Of a stretch of DNA of 64,000 nucleotides, positions 9,973-20,534 are shown in pieces; the first letter of the stretch is position 1, and every line of letters begins with the position of its first letter. Position numbers and translations under genes: made by a program. The notes beneath the pieces were generated by a model. The model was given only the letters and a program-made list of their open reading frames with translations, made no database searches and was not told where the DNA came from. The DNA is from Heterostelium multicystogenum (Eukaryota > Evosea > Eumycetozoa > Acytosteliales > Acytosteliaceae): the NCBI GenBank assembly GCA_003667245.1, contig RCNN01000097.1:20672-84671 (forward strand), written 5' to 3'.

Positions 9973-10444
9973 ATGACCCAGGTTACCAACACGCCTTACG
10001 AAGCCCTCGAAGTCGGCCAGACCGCCAGCTACAGCAAGACCGTCGAAGAGCGCGATATCCAGTTGTTCGCGGCAATGTCCGGCGACCACAACCCGGTGCA
10101 TCTGGACGCCGAATTCGCCAAGGCGACCATGTTCAAGGAGCGCATTGCCCACGGCATGTTCAGCGGCGCCCTGATCAGCGCGGCGGTTGCGTGCGAGTTG
10201 CCTGGGCCCGGCACGATCTACATCGGCCAGCAAATGACCTTCCAGAAGCCGGTCAAAATCGGCGACACCCTGACCGTGCGTCTGGAAATCCTCGAGAAAG
10301 CTGCCGAAATTCCGCGTGCGCATCGCCACCCGCGTATTCAACCAGCGCGACGAGCTGGTGGTAGACGGCGAAGCCGAGATCCTCGCGCCACGCAAGCAGC
10401 AGACCGTGACCCTGACCGAACTGCCGGCCATCAGCATCGGTTGA
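9973..10444 (+). CDS. MaoC-like (R)-specific enoyl-CoA hydratase, one frameshift
   Basis: The protein starts MTQVTNTPYEALEVGQ and carries the hydratase-2 motif with catalytic Asp and His: DIQLFAAMSGDHNPVHLD (about residues 28-45), followed by IAHGMFSGAL. One extra A at about 10293 (GAGAAAGCTG) shifts the frame; removing it gives LEKLPKFRVRIA and a normal end at TGA 10442, about 156 aa. It hydrates trans-2-enoyl-CoA, linking beta-oxidation to PHA or lipid synthesis. It sits in the fadD block. An alternative ATG lies at 9961. Confidence 0.88.
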
Positions 10445-10457
10445 ACGAACGCCCATG

Positions 10458-10488
10458 AAAAAGCCCCGCATCTGCGGGGGCTTTTTTA
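10458..10488. terminator. rho-independent terminator after the maoC gene
   Basis: The stem AAGCCCCGCA/TGCGGGGGCTT ends in a T6 run and is flanked by A5, so it is probably bidirectional between the convergent maoC and ferritin-like genes. Confidence 0.85.
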
Positions 10489-10500
10489 TTCAGGCGGGGC

Positions 10501-10970
10501 TCAAGACTGAGCGCGAGCCTGGTTACGCAGGGCTTTCACCTGGTCGTGGTCGCGTTGCGCGCCGTGGAACTGACGCTCTACCAGGTCACGAATGCCCAGC
10601 AGGTTGTGCTTGTTGATCTTCTCGATCGCTTCTTTGTAAGCCTTCAGTGCGTGGTCTTCACCGCGCTCGGCTTCGTTCAGCACGGCTTCTTCGTCTTTAC
10701 CGGTCACCATCGACTTCACGTCGACCCAACCACGGTGCAAGGCACCGGCGACGCTGCCGGAATCTTCCGGATCGCCACCCCAGTGCTCTTACTGCTGTCT
10801 GCAGTTCGGCAGCGGCGGTACCGCAATCAACGGAACGTTTGGGCAAACAGGGCTTTGAGTTCTGGGTGCTTGATGTCTTCTGCGCAGGTCTTGAAGCCTT
10901 CCTGGCCGTCTTTGCTGGTCTCGATCAGGTCGTTGAGTACGGAGATCGATTCTTTGTTGATATCAGTCAT
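10501..10970 (-). CDS. PA2169-type four-helix-bundle (DUF2383) protein, frameshifted
   Basis: The start ATG at 10970 (MTDINKESISVLNDLIETSKDG, GGAA upstream) reads to about 10835. There FAQRS should continue but an indel gives a false stop in ALFAQTFR. The protein resumes through AELQTAV and again as RGWVDVKSMVTGKDEEAVLNEAERGEDHALKAY to TGA at 10501. With two shifts removed it is about 155 aa, all helical with conserved Glu/His pairs (ERGEDHAL), as in the ferritin-like DUF2383 family of stress-induced proteins. Confidence 0.8.
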
Positions 10971-11178
10971 TTTTCAATTCCTTCGCGGGTTAAGAAACGT
11001 GTATTAGTAATTGCAGCGCCCGTGCCAGCTTTTTGAAAAAACAATTTATTGCTTAAATTTCAATAAGTTAGCCAATACACAAAAATCTGTATCCGCTTTA
11101 TTTGCATGATCTGTCATTTGGCCTCCATGCAGAATGCCTGTATTTTCCAAGGCATCGACTCAAACACCTGAAGCCGCA

Positions 11179-11415
11179 ATGAACCCTGAAAAACTTGAAC
11201 TGCTGATCACCCGCGAAATGCCCTTCGGCAAGTACAAGGGCCGGATCATTGCCGACTTGCCCGGCCCCTACCTGAACTGGTTCGCCCGTGAAGGTTTCCC
11301 CCACGGCGAACTGGGCGGGTTGCTGGCCCTGATGCAGGAAATCGACCACAACGGTTTATCCGAACTGCTGGACCCCCTACGCGCCAAGCACGGCAAGCCC
11401 GCCCCTCGTCATTAA
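11179..11415 (+). CDS. DUF3820 family protein
   Basis: This 78-aa protein has the family core MPFGKYKGRIIADLP...YLNWFAREGFP, which resembles the fold used in exonuclease-associated DUF3820 proteins. The family name in Pfam refers to a quorum-sensing-regulated virulence factor, but the function is not proven. The ATG at 11179 is internal to a longer open frame that lacks a ribosome site. The next gene starts 12 bp downstream, which suggests cotranscription. Confidence 0.8.
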   Translation: MNPEKLELLITREMPFGKYKGRIIADLPGPYLNWFAREGFPHGELGGLLALMQEIDHNGLSELLDPLRAKHGKPAPRH

Positions 11416-11427
11416 TAGAGCACGCAC

Positions 11428-12610
11428 ATGGACAGTACCCGCGACGAACAACACTGGCACGCCATCGCCCAGCGCTACGACCTGGAGCCCGGCCCGATCA
11501 ACCTCGAAAACGGTTACTTCGGGCGCATGAGCCGCGCGGTACTTGAGCAGTATCAGGACAACGTCGCCTTCATCAACCGCAGCAACTCGATCCATGTGCG
11601 CCAGCGTTTCGAGCAGGGCGAAAACGTCGAGATCCGTAACCAGTTGGCGCAATTGATGGACGCCGATCCTGAAGCCATCGCCCTCACCCGCTGCGCCTCG
11701 GATGCGTTGCAGTCGCTGATCCGCAACTACAACCGCTTGCAGCCCGGCGACCAGGTGCTGATCAGCGACCTGGAGTACGACACCGTCAAGGGCGCCATGC
11801 GCTGGCTGGCGCAGAATCGTGGCGTAGAAGTGATCGAAATTGCCCACGAACACCCGGCCAGTTTCGACAGCCTGGTGCAGACGTATCGCGATGCGTTCCT
11901 GCGCTATCCCCGCCTGAAACTGCTGGCACTGACCTACGTGACCCACCGCACCGGGCTGGTGATGCCGGTGGAGGCGATTGCCGGCGCTGCCAGGGAACAT
12001 GGAATTGATGTGATCCTCGATGGCGCCCATGCGCTGGGGCAGATCGAGTTCAACCTGGCACAGTTGGGTATCGCGTTTGCCGGTTTCAACCTGCACAAGT
12101 GGATCGGTTGCGCCGTTGACCCTGGGCTTTATTTATATCGACCCGCAACGGTTGGCGGACATTGATCCGGACATGGGTGAGTTTCACTATCCGGTGACCG
12201 ATGTACGTGCCCGCACGCCGTACAGCACGCCGAATTTCCCGGCGTTGATGACCTTGCCGCTGGTGTTCGAAGAGCATCGGGCATTGGGCGGGTCGAAGGC
12301 CAAGGGGGCCCGCCTTAATTACCTGCGGGATTTGTGGGTGAATGAGGTGCGGCAGTTGCCGGGAATTGAAGTGCTGACGCCGGACGACCCACGGCTGTAT
12401 TGCGCGATTACGTCGTTCAAGTTCACTCATCAGCCGGATCAACAGGTGATGGCGAACCGACTGCTCAAGGAATACAACCTCTTCACCACAACCCGCAGCG
12501 GGGCTTCGTTCGGCAGTTGTATTCGGGTGACACCAGGCTTTTTGACGTCAGCGGCGGACATTCATGCGCTGATCAAAGCCATCACCGAACTGAGCGCGAT
12601 ATCACTGTAG
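11428..12610 (+). CDS. PLP-dependent aminotransferase class V (one frameshift)
   Basis: The protein MDSTRDEQHWHAIAQRYDLEPG... has the class V signatures: substrate loop INLENGYFG, phosphate-binding TRCASDALQ, PLP-stacking DGAHALGQI with Asp, and the Schiff-base lysine in FNLHKWIG (about residue 225). At about 12110 one extra T (ATCGGTTGCG) shifts the frame; HKWIGAPLTLGFIYI reads on to TAG at 12608, about 393 aa. It is related to isopenicillin-N epimerase and cysteine desulfurase-like enzymes, and its substrate is unknown. The stop codon falls inside the first bases of a REP. Confidence 0.85.
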
Positions 12611-12705
12611 GAGCGAGCTTGCTCGCGAAGGTCGTTAACGATGACACGGGAAACCTGACACCCAGCGGTGCTCTCGGTTTTTTCGCGAGCAAGCTCGCTC
12701 CTACA
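12606..12705. repeat. REP palindrome overlapping the PLP-enzyme stop codon
   Basis: Inverted TGTAGGAGCGAGCTTGCTCGCGA pair with a spacer of about 55 bp. The TAG of the upstream gene is part of the TGTAGGAG head. Confidence 0.9.
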
Positions 12706-12731
12706 GTGGGAGTGGGCCATTTTCCGCAGGC

Positions 12732-12765
12732 AAAAAAAAAGCGGCACACCGACCAAGTGCACCGC
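12732..12765 (-). terminator. terminator of the zwf-pgl-eda operon
   Basis: On the minus strand an imperfect stem (GCGGTGCAC / GTGTGCCGC) is followed by nine T residues, 44 bp past the eda stop. Confidence 0.8.
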
Positions 12766-12808
12766 AAAAATGCCGTAGAACACAGCAACAACGATTCGGT
12801 AAATCCAA

Positions 12809-13473
12809 TCAGTCCAGCAGGGCCAGCGCCTCGGCGGTGGTTTCCTGGATGCGTGCCCAGTCGCCGTTCTTGACCCATTCCGGATCAAGCATCCAGCTAC
12901 CGCCCACGCACATCACATTTTTCAACGCCATGTAGCTCTTGATGTTGGCCGGGCCAACCCCGCCAGTCGGGCAGAATTTCACTTCGCCAAACGGGCCGCC
13001 CAGTGCCTTGATCGCCGCCACGCCACCGCTGACTTCAGCCGGGAACAGCTTGAAGCGGCGATAACCCAGGCCATAACCTTCCATGATCCGGAGGCATTGC
13101 TGATGCCCGGCAACAGCGGAATCGAGCTGTGTACCGAGGCTTCCAGCAGGTCACGGGTAATCCCGGGAGTGACGATAAATTGCGAACCGGCCACTTCGGC
13201 CGCTTCCAGCATATGACGATCCAGCACGGTACCGGCACCGGTGCACAGCTCCGGACGCTGCTCACGCAGTACCTGGATGGCCTTGAGGCCGAACTGCGAA
13301 CGCAGGGTCACTTCCAGTGCGGTCAAACCACCGGCTGCCAGGGCATCGGCCAGCGGCAGGATGTCCTGTTCGCGGGCAATGGTGATCACCGGCAGGATCC
13401 GCGCCTTGGCGCAGAGGCTGTCGATCAAGGCAACTTTGTCCGCCATGGAAACGGTAGGTTGAGGGCTGTTCAT
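12809..13473 (-). CDS. eda: 2-keto-3-deoxy-6-phosphogluconate aldolase (one frameshift)
   Basis: The protein MNSPQPTVSMADKVALIDSL... carries the KDPG aldolase motifs: ARILPVITI, GLTALEVTLRS with catalytic Glu, GAGTVLD, FIVTPG, YRRFKLFPAE with the Schiff-base Lys (about residue 145) and FCPTGGV. One G is missing at about 13091 (TCCGGATCATG), where NASGIMEGYGLGY should read through. It is about 221 aa. It splits KDPG to pyruvate and glyceraldehyde-3-phosphate, the last Entner-Doudoroff step. An alternative ATG at 13494 overlaps the pgl stop as ATGA, but 13473 has AAGGA in front. Confidence 0.95.
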
Positions 13474-13490
13474 CGCGGCTGATCCTTGGC

Positions 13491-14204
13491 TCATGGGCAC
13501 CAGTAAATCTCTAGAGTAGGTTGCAAAAACGCGCGTATCGGCATGGCAGCAACGTCGTCACTGGCCAGCGCGGCGCTCAAGGTGGTCAATTTCGAGCTGC
13601 CGGAAATCGACAGCACGGTGTAGTGGGCGGTGGCCAGCAGCGCGCGACTCATGGTCAGGCGCTGGTGCGGCACGGTCGGCGCCAGCATCGGCCAGCAACG
13701 ACGGCTGCCGTCCGGCTTCAACGCTTCAGCCAGGTTCGGGCTGTTGGGGAACAGCGACGCGGTGTGGCCGTCGTCGCCCATGCCCAGTACCAGCACATCA
13801 ATCGTCGGCAACTCGGCCAGCAGGCGATCGGCCTGCTCGGCAGCGTCGTCAAGGGTGGCGGCGACGCTGTACAGGCTCAGGAACTTGGCCTTGGCCGCCG
13901 GGCCCTGCAGCAAATACTTCTTCAACAGGCCGGCATTGCTGTCAGCGTGTTCCACCGGCACCCAGCGCTCGTCGGCCAGGGTGATGGTCACCTTGGACCA
14001 GTCCAGGCCTTGCTTGGCGAGGTTCTGGAAGAACGCCACCGGGCTGCGGCCGCCGGACACCACCAGGGTCGCTTCGCCACGGGCACTGATGGCCGCGCGC
14101 AGTTGTTCGGCCACGTCATTGGCCAGGCCATCCGCCAGCAGCACCGGGTTGCGGTACTCATGGGCAGTCACGCCCTGAGGCAGTTTCAAATCAGATATCG
14201 CCAT
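13491..14204 (-). CDS. pgl: 6-phosphogluconolactonase
   Basis: An intact 237-aa protein with the family motifs [25 protein letters not shown] and [17 protein letters not shown] and the typical [12 protein letters not shown] end. It hydrolyses 6-phosphogluconolactone, made by Zwf, to 6-phosphogluconate. Its start overlaps the zwf end by 14 bp and its stop is 17 bp before the eda start, so the three form one operon. Confidence 0.96.
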   Translation of the reverse strand: MAISDLKLPQGVTAHEYRNPVLLADGLANDVAEQLRAAISARGEATLVVSGGRSPVAFFQNLAKQGLDWSKVTITLADERWVPVEHADSNAGLLKKYLLQGPAAKAKFLSLYSVAATLDDAAEQADRLLAELPTIDVLVLGMGDDGHTASLFPNSPNLAEALKPDGSRRCWPMLAPTVPHQRLTMSRALLATAHYTVLSISGSSKLTTLSAALASDDVAAMPIRAFLQPTLEIYWCP

Positions 14205-15660
14205 ACCAAGACCTCCCGTCCCGCGTGATCAGTGCAATCGAGCTCATTGGCCCCCAGGACCCCGCCGCGTACGGCTTGGGCGCATCACCGGATTTTTTCC
14301 ATCCGGCGATCAACTGGTCACACCACTTCCACGCAGCTTCGATTTCATCTTTGCGCACAAACAGGTTCTGGTTGCCACGCATTACTTCCAGCAACAGCCG
14401 CTCGTAGGCATCGGGAATCCGTGCGCTGCGATAGGTGTCGGAAAAAATTCAGTTGCAGCGGGCCGCTGCGCAGTTGCATGCCCTTGTCCAGGCCCTGCTC
14501 CTTGGTCATCACGCGCAAGGAAATCCCTTCGTCCGGTTGCAGGCGGATGATCAGTTTGTTGCTGATCTGCAAAACGCTGCTCCGGGGCGAAGATGTAGTG
14601 GGACGGTTCCTTGAAGTGGATGACGATCTGCGACAGTTTTTGCGGCATGCGCTTGCCGGTACGCAGGTAGAACGGCACCCCGGCCCAACGCCAGTTACGG
14701 ATATCGGCACGCAGGGCGACGAAGGTCTCGGTGTCGCTCTGGGTGTTGGAGTTCTCTTCTTCCAGGTAACCCGGTACCGGCTTGCCGGCGCTGTAGCCGG
14801 CGATGTATTGGCCACGCACCACCTGGGGTGGTCAGGCCGTCCGGGCTGATGGGCGCCAGGGCCTTGAGCACCTTGACCTTCTCGTCCCGAATACTGTCGG
14901 CAGACAGGTCGGCGGGCGGGTCCATGGCGATCAGGCACAGCAGCTGCAGCAGGTGATTCTGGATCATGTCCCGCAGCTGCCCGGCCTTGTCGAAATAGCC
15001 CCAGCGACCTTCGATGCCTACTTGCTCGGCCACGGTGATTTCCACGTGGGAGATGTAGTTCTGGTTCCACTGGGTTTCAAACAGGCTGTTGGCAAAACGC
15101 AGGGCGATCAGGTTCTGGACGGTCTCTTTGCCCAGGTAGTGGTCGATGCGGTAGGTGCGGTTTTCCGGGAAGAACTGCGCCACGGCGTCGTTGACCTTGC
15201 GCGAGGAATCCAGGTCCGAACCGATGGGTTTTTCCAGGACCACGCGGGTATTTTCCGCCAGGCCGACCTTGGACAGGTTCTCGCAGATCGCGCCATACAC
15301 CGCCGCCGGGGTGGCGAAGTAGGCAATCAGGCGTTGTTCAGTGCCGGCGTTCTCTGCCAGGGCGACGTAGTCATCGGCCTTCAGGAAGTCGACGTGCAGG
15401 TACGTCAGGCGGGCCAGGAAACGCTGGGCGACGGTTTCGTCCAGTTCCTTGCCAACGTAACCACGCAATTCTTTTTCGATGTGGGCCAGGTGCTGTTGCT
15501 CGGAACCGGCCTCACGGGCCAGGGCCAGGATGCGCGTGTCTTCGTGCAGCAGGCCCGCACCATCGAGTTGATAGAGGGCAGGAAATAACTTGCGCAGCGC
15601 CAGATCACCCAAGGCGCCAAACAGGGCAAAGGTGCAGGGTTCTACGGTTATCGAAGGCAT
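14191..15660 (-). CDS. zwf: glucose-6-phosphate 1-dehydrogenase (three frameshifts)
   Basis: The start ATG at 15660 ([30 protein letters not shown]) contains the NADP-binding G-A-x-G-D-L-A motif. The active-site [13 protein letters not shown] (about residue 178) is intact. The frame is broken near 14827 (CCCC where CCC is expected), near 14578 (one extra base in the T run of CGTTTTGCAG) and near 14448 (one extra base in AATTTTTTCC). Each time the dehydrogenase continues ([35 protein letters not shown]), ending in SWYGDI and TGA, about 488 aa. It is the first gene of the zwf-pgl-eda operon and is repressed by HexR in pseudomonads. Confidence 0.95.
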
Positions 15661-15726
15661 GATGTTTGTTCTTTTATCAAGTTAAGCTACAAATACCTTT
15701 TTTTAAGGCATCACTCAAGGAAAAAA

Positions 15727-15743
15727 TGTAGTAATAACCACAA
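15727..15743. promoter_or_regulatory. candidate HexR operator between zwf and hexR
   Basis: TGTAGTAATAACCACAA is a near-perfect palindrome (TGTGGT / ACTACA arms on the opposite strand) lying 67 bp upstream of zwf and 128 bp upstream of hexR. It resembles HexR sites of gammaproteobacteria (TTGT-N7/8-ACAA in P. putida). The assignment rests on pattern and position only. Confidence 0.55.
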
Positions 15744-15870
15744 CATTTTCCCGAAAAACGTATTCCGAGTGGTGGTGTTCAACTACCCTCAGTAGGATAG
15801 GCCACCGCAAAGGGCCGCTCGTCGATTGGTTGACGACCCTTATTTGCATCGTCGCCCTAAGGAAACATGA

Positions 15871-16743
15871 ATGGACCGCGTGCGAAATCTACTGGAACAG
15901 ATCCAGAAACGCCTCGAAGAACTGAACAAGGCTGAACGTAAAGTCGCCGAGGTCATCCTGCTCAACCCGCAGCAGGCGACCCGCTTCTCTATCGCCGCCC
16001 TCGCCCAGGCCGCTTCGGTCAGCGAACCTACAGTGAACCGCTTCTGCCGCTCGTTCGGCGTGAGTGGTTACCCTGAACTTAAATTGCAGCTGGCGCAAAG
16101 CCTGGCCAGTGGCGCGGCGTATGTCAGCCGCGCGGTGGAGGCCGATGATAACCCGGAGGCCTACACCCAGAAGATCTTCGGCAGTGCCATCGCGTCCCTC
16201 GACAGCGCCTGCCAGGCCCTGGACCCGAACCTGATCAGCAAGGCCGTCGACCTGCTAATCCAGGCTCGGCAGATCCACTTCTTCGGCCTGGGTGCTTTCG
16301 GCGCCGGTGGCCATGGACGCGCTGCACAAGTTTTTCCGTTTCAACCTGTCGGTCACGGCCCACGCCGATGTGCTGATGCAGCGGATGATCGCCTCGGTGG
16401 CCCACACCGGGGAGTTGTTCGTGATCATTTCCTACACCGGGCGTACCCGTGAACTGGTGGAAGTAGCACGTATTGCGCGGGAAAACGGCGCCTCGGTGCT
16501 GGGCGTGACCGCCGAAAATTCGCCGCTGGCCAAGGCCAGTACGGTGAGCCTGAACATTCCGTTGCCGGAAGACACCGACATCTACATGCCGATGACCTCG
16601 CGGATCATTCAGTTGACGGTGCTGGATGTACTGGCGACGGGCATGACCTTGCGTCGCGGGGTGGATTTCCAGCCGCATTTGCGCAAGATCAAAGAGAGCT
16701 TGAAACGACAGCCGGTATCCGGTTTGGGGATGAATTCAACTAG
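15871..16743 (+). CDS. hexR: HexR, RpiR-family repressor of glucose catabolism (frameshifted)
   Basis: The N-terminal RpiR helix-turn-helix ([30 protein letters not shown]..., [23 protein letters not shown]) is followed by a SIS sugar-phosphate domain ([46 protein letters not shown]). Extra bases at about 16295 (GCTTTCGG), about 16704 (GAAACG) and about 16724 (GGTTTGG) shift the frame. Corrected, it ends in a DEFN-type tail at TAG 16741, about 289 aa. It senses KDPG and represses zwf, edd and gap operons in pseudomonads. It is divergent from zwf. Confidence 0.95.
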
Positions 16744-16773
16744 GCCCGAATCTACTGTGAATGTGCCGGCCTC

Positions 16774-16860
16774 TTCGCGAGCAAGCCCGCTCCCACATTC
16801 GACTGCATTCCAAAAGTGGAACTCGGTCTAATGTGGGAGCGGGCTTGCTCGCGAAAGCGG
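16774..16860. repeat. two REP halves in tail-to-tail orientation
   Basis: TTCGCGAGCAAGCCCGCTCCCACA is followed after about 34 bp by TGTGGGAGCGGGCTTGCTCGCGAA. Relative to the other pairs the order is reversed, so the outer rather than the inner ends are the loop-side sequences. It lies in the convergent gap between hexR and the mutarotase. Confidence 0.88.
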
Positions 16861-16885
16861 CATCAGCAACACCGGAACATCCGGA

Positions 16886-17737
16886 TCAAGCCCCCGCCCT
16901 GGCCTGCAAACTCAAATGCGCCCGCTCCCCCGGCGCCAGGCTCGCAGCAGCCATCGCCGACTCCACACACACAAACCCTGCAGCCTCGTTGAAGCTCACC
17001 CCCAGCAACGGTCGACTCCCCGGGTGCCACACCACCGTGTCGGCACTCTCGCCGGTGTCGATGCACAATTCGCGCTGCCAGGCATGGTCCTTGAGGTGCA
17101 GTTCGCCGTCGTGCTGGAACACCCGCTGACACCCACCATCGACACGCAACTCGCCTTCCTGCTGGCACGCCTGACGATTCAGCTGGTCGTAGCCCTGCGC
17201 GCCATCGAGCCCAGACAGCGCTATCTCACCAACGTTGCCAATCCGCCAATAAGCGTGCAAAGCATGGCTCAATTGGCACGGCAGCTCGTCCTGGTGCTCG
17301 GTGGCCAGGCGCAGCTCCAGGGTTTCCCCCAGGTGTGCATGCAGGTCCACCTGCCAGTCGCATAGCTGCAATTGCCAGTGCAAACGCACGCCGTCGTCGT
17401 CGGTGCTGCTGTCCAGCAATTTCCAGTCGATCAGCCGTGCCCAGCCATGGGACGGCCAGGCGTTTTTCGCTGGGATGGCGGCCATACCACGGCCAACACA
17501 CCGGCACGCCGCCACGGATGGCGCCGACCTGCGGCCACTTGCCGCGCACCACAGCCAGGGCTTCTGGCCCGTGGGCTGAAAGTGCAGCAATTGCGCGCCC
17601 TGGCGACTGAACACCGCCTGGCAGAGCGGGTGATCGATCACCAGCACATCGCGCATCTGGAAGCGTTCCCAGGCGAATACCGGCCGCTCGCGCAGGGATT
17701 TGAAAAAGCGTTGCAGCGGATGCTCATGATGTGCCAC
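16886..17737 (-). CDS. D-hexose-6-phosphate mutarotase (aldose 1-epimerase family), frameshifted
   Basis: The likely start is a GTG at 17737 (HHEHPLQRFFKSLRERPVFAW) with AGGA upstream. The protein follows YeaD-type hexose-6-phosphate mutarotases: AVFSRQGAQLLHFQPTGQKPWLW, then GAIRGGVPVCWPWYGRHP in the next frame, then NAWPSHGWAR with the catalytic-region His, SHALHAYWRIG and WHPGSRPL. Shifts lie at about 17545 and about 17470. It is about 283 aa. It interconverts anomers of glucose-6-phosphate, which fits its place between hexR and the glucose transporter genes. Confidence 0.87.
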   Translation of the reverse strand: MAHHEHPLQRFFKSLRERPVFAWERFQMRDVLVIDHPLCQAVFSRQGAQLLHFQPTGQKPWLWCAASGRRSAPSVAACRCVGRGMAAIPAKNAWPSHGWARLIDWKLLDSSTDDDGVRLHWQLQLCDWQVDLHAHLGETLELRLATEHQDELPCQLSHALHAYWRIGNVGEIALSGLDGAQGYDQLNRQACQQEGELRVDGGCQRVFQHDGELHLKDHAWQRELCIDTGESADTVVWHPGSRPLLGVSFNEAAGFVCVESAMAAASLAPGERAHLSLQARAGA

Positions 17738-17757
17738 GGTCCTGAATATCTTTGCAG

Positions 17758-17840
17758 GCGCTGGCTTGCCTGCGATGGCATCGCCTCGGTGTGGCAGATA
17801 CACCGCGGGGCGCGCATCGCAGGCAAGCCAGCTCCCACAC
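17758..17840. repeat. REP palindrome, GGCTTGCCTGCGATGGCATCGCC variant
   Basis: The right arm GCATCGCAGGCAAGCCAGCTCCCACA is well preserved. The left arm begins AGGCGCTGGCTTGCCTGCGATG, so the head is degenerate. It follows the oprB terminator. Confidence 0.85.
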
Positions 17841-17870
17841 AAAAAAAAGCGGATAGCCATGGCTACCCGC
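17841..17870 (-). terminator. terminator of the gts-oprB operon
   Basis: The minus-strand stem GCGGGTAGCC/GGCTATCCGC (2-base loop) is followed by eight T residues. It lies 38 bp past the oprB stop. Confidence 0.88.
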
Positions 17871-17908
17871 AAAATGCGCACAGAGAGAAGGAGCTTATCG
17901 CAACAACG

Positions 17909-19257
17909 TTAGAACGTAGACTGAATTTTCAGGCCCGCTACCACCGCGTTGTCGACTTGCTTAACACCACCTGGGTTGGCGATGTATTGCAGGTTGGGAC
18001 GCACGGTCAGCCAGTTGGTGACGTGGAAGCCGTAGTTGAGTTCGACGTTGTACTCCGTGTTACGCAGCGGTGCGTAACCCGATTGGTCGTAAATCCGTGA
18101 AACCGCCGGCGCGTTGAGCAACTCAGCATTTTTCTTCACGTCACTGTTGGCATGGATACGGGATACACCGATACCCACGTCATCTTTTGTACGTGCGTCG
18201 AATGGACCTTTATACACAAGCATCAGCGACTGGTAGTTGTCGACCAGGTTGGTGTCTTTGTCGTGGAAGGTGACGTTGGCCGCAATGTTCAAGCCGCGGG
18301 AAGCATCGCCATTGTGGGTGGTGAGTTGCTGTTGCAGAACGCCCCAGTAACCGCTTTTTGCTGCTGCGAACGCGAAGGCTGCGCCCGTGGTGCCAGCATC
18401 GTTACCGTTGACGTCTTCACGTACGTCGGTCGCGTCGGCGGTGCTCTTGTAGTAACCCACACGGTATTCGCCCGGCAGGCCATTGACCTTCGGCGACCAG
18501 ACCAATTCAACCGGCAATACGGTGCCCTTGGTGCCGCTGCCGCTGAGCTTGAAGCCGTTTGCCGTGCTCCAGTTGCGACGGGTTCTGGTTGTACGCACCG
18601 ATTTGCGCATACAGCTCAGGCGTGATGTTGTACTTCACGCGGATAGCCGCCTGGCTGACGGGCCAGTTGTACCAGGTGTTTACATAGTTTACCGACCTGC
18701 GAGCCACAGAACGACAGGTTCTGGAAGTCGCACGGGAAGGTGTTGAAGTCTTCGCCTTCACCGAAGTAACCGAGTTTCACGTCCAGCTTGTTTGTCGAAC
18801 ATCTGGTGCTGAATCCAGAACTGGGTCAGACGCACCATGTGGCCTCGGCCGTCGACTTCCTGAGACGAGCTCAAGGTGCCGGCACGCGGGTCACCAATAC
18901 GGTCGTTGGAAATGTTTGCGCCATTACGATTGGTCAACTGGATCTTGGCCTGGGTGTTGTCCCAGCCCCACAGCTTTTGCAGGTCCAGTGCCACGCCCAG
19001 ACCGAACTGGTCAGCGTAACGGGCAGTCTTGTCGTTGTTGTAGCCACCGCTGAGGTTGCCACCGACTTCACCGACGTAATCCGCCTTGATGTCGATACCT
19101 TGCTCGATCAGCTTGGTACGCTCGCCGCCCCAATCGCCGGTCATCCACTTGGAATCGGCGCTGAACGCGTCGTCCGCCATCGCATTGGCGGACAGTACCA
19201 GGGCTGCTGCTGCTGACAGTTGGCAGAAAACCGGGTGTTGTTGTGGTGCTTTTTCAT
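17909..19257 (-). CDS. oprB: OprB family carbohydrate-selective porin (several frameshifts)
   Basis: The start ATG at 19257 (MKKHHNNTRF, GAGG upstream) is followed by a signal peptide whose second half is one frame off (QLSAAAALVLSANAMA), so a base is missing near 19233. The mature part has the OprB hallmarks WMTGDWGGERTKLIEQGIDIKADYVGE, YADQFGLGVALDLQ, NTWYNWPVSQAAIRVKY and PELYAQIGAYNQNP, and ends in the outer-membrane signature ...AGLKIQSTF with terminal Phe. Further shifts lie near 18790, 18700 and 18570. It is about 449 aa, a beta-barrel glucose/sugar channel coupled to the Gts ABC importer. Confidence 0.93.
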
Positions 19258-19362
19258 CCCTACATCCTCGTCTTTATTGTTATTAACTGTTTTTATCTAA
19301 CGCGGTTTACTTCTTTGTGAGAGCAGGACTCTCACAAAAGCCCCTACACATCATTTGAAACT

Positions 19363-20532
19363 TCAGCGTCCCTTGAATTGAGCGACGTTGTCGCACGGTC
19401 CTGGGCAGGCAACGAAGCGGCAGTGCCCAGGCGCTCGCCGGTCTTGGCGTCCGAACAGCAACACCTTGGCCGGGTCGAACTGCAGGTCAGGGTCTCGCCC
19501 ACTTGCGGCGCCACATCGGGCGCCAGGCGGCAAGCAGACCTTGGGTGTCATTGATTTGCACGAACACCAGGGTGTCCGGACCGGTCGGCCTCGGTGACTT
19601 GCACCTCGGCCCGAATGGTCGGCGCGCCGTGGCTTCAGCGGCAGCCAGTACGATCTGCTCCGGGCGCAGGCCCAGGATCACTTCGCGGTCTTCAAAGACC
19701 GGCATCGTTCATGTTCAACGGCAATTCACAGCGGGCCTGGCCGCTGTCCAGCAGCGCCACCGGCGGCCGTCCTTGCGTTGCAGGCGCAGTGGAATGAAGT
19801 TCATCGGCGGCGAACCGATGAAGCTCGCCACGAACAGATTGGCCGGGTCGTTGTAGATCTCTTTTCGGCGTGCCGAACTGCTGGATGATGCCGTTCCTTT
19901 CATGACCGCCACTTTGTCGCCCAGGGTCATCGCTTCGATCTGATCGTGGGTGACGTAGACGGTGGTGGTTTTCAGACGCTGGTGCATCAGTTTTCATTTC
20001 GGTACGCATCTCGACCCGCAGCTTGGCGTCGAGGTTGGACAGCGGTTCGTCGAAACAGGTAAATCTTCGGGCGACGCGCCAGTGCCCGGCCCATGGCCAC
20101 GCGTTGTTGCTGGCCACCGGAGAGCTGGCCCGGCTTTGCGATTGAGCAGGTGCTCGATCTGCAGCAGCTTGGCCACTCGCGCCACTTCTTCATCGATCGC
20201 TGCCTGGGGCATCTTGCGAATCTTCAGGCCGAATTCGATGTTCTCGCGCACGCTCATGGTCGGGTACAGCGCGTAGGACTGGAACACCATGGCGATGTCA
20301 CGATCCTTGGGGCTCATGCCGCTGACGTCCTGGTCGCCGATCATGATCGCGCCACCGGTGATGTTTTCCAGGCCGGCAATGCAATTCATCAAGGTCGATT
20401 TGCCGCAACCCGAAGGGCCGACCAGGATCAGGAACTCACCTTCCTTGATCGACAGTTCGATGTTCTTCAGGGTGTCCCGGCAGACCGGTACCGTAGGTCT
20501 TGTTTACGTTACGAAGTTTCGAGCGTTGCCAT
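19363..20532 (-). CDS. gtsD: sugar ABC transporter ATPase, MalK/GtsD type (heavily frameshifted)
   Basis: The start ATG at 20532 (MATLE, then an extra A) lies two bases past the gtsC stop. Motifs scattered over three frames are Walker [10 protein letters not shown] near 20410, [28 protein letters not shown] with the Q-loop, [20 protein letters not shown] (signature), [12 protein letters not shown] (Walker B), [20 protein letters not shown] (switch His), and the regulatory C-terminal domain with RPEQIVLA and FVQINDT. At least ten shifts are needed. The likely end is NVAQFKGR at 19363. It powers uptake of glucose or related sugars through GtsB/GtsC. Confidence 0.85.
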
Positions 20533-20534
20533 GA

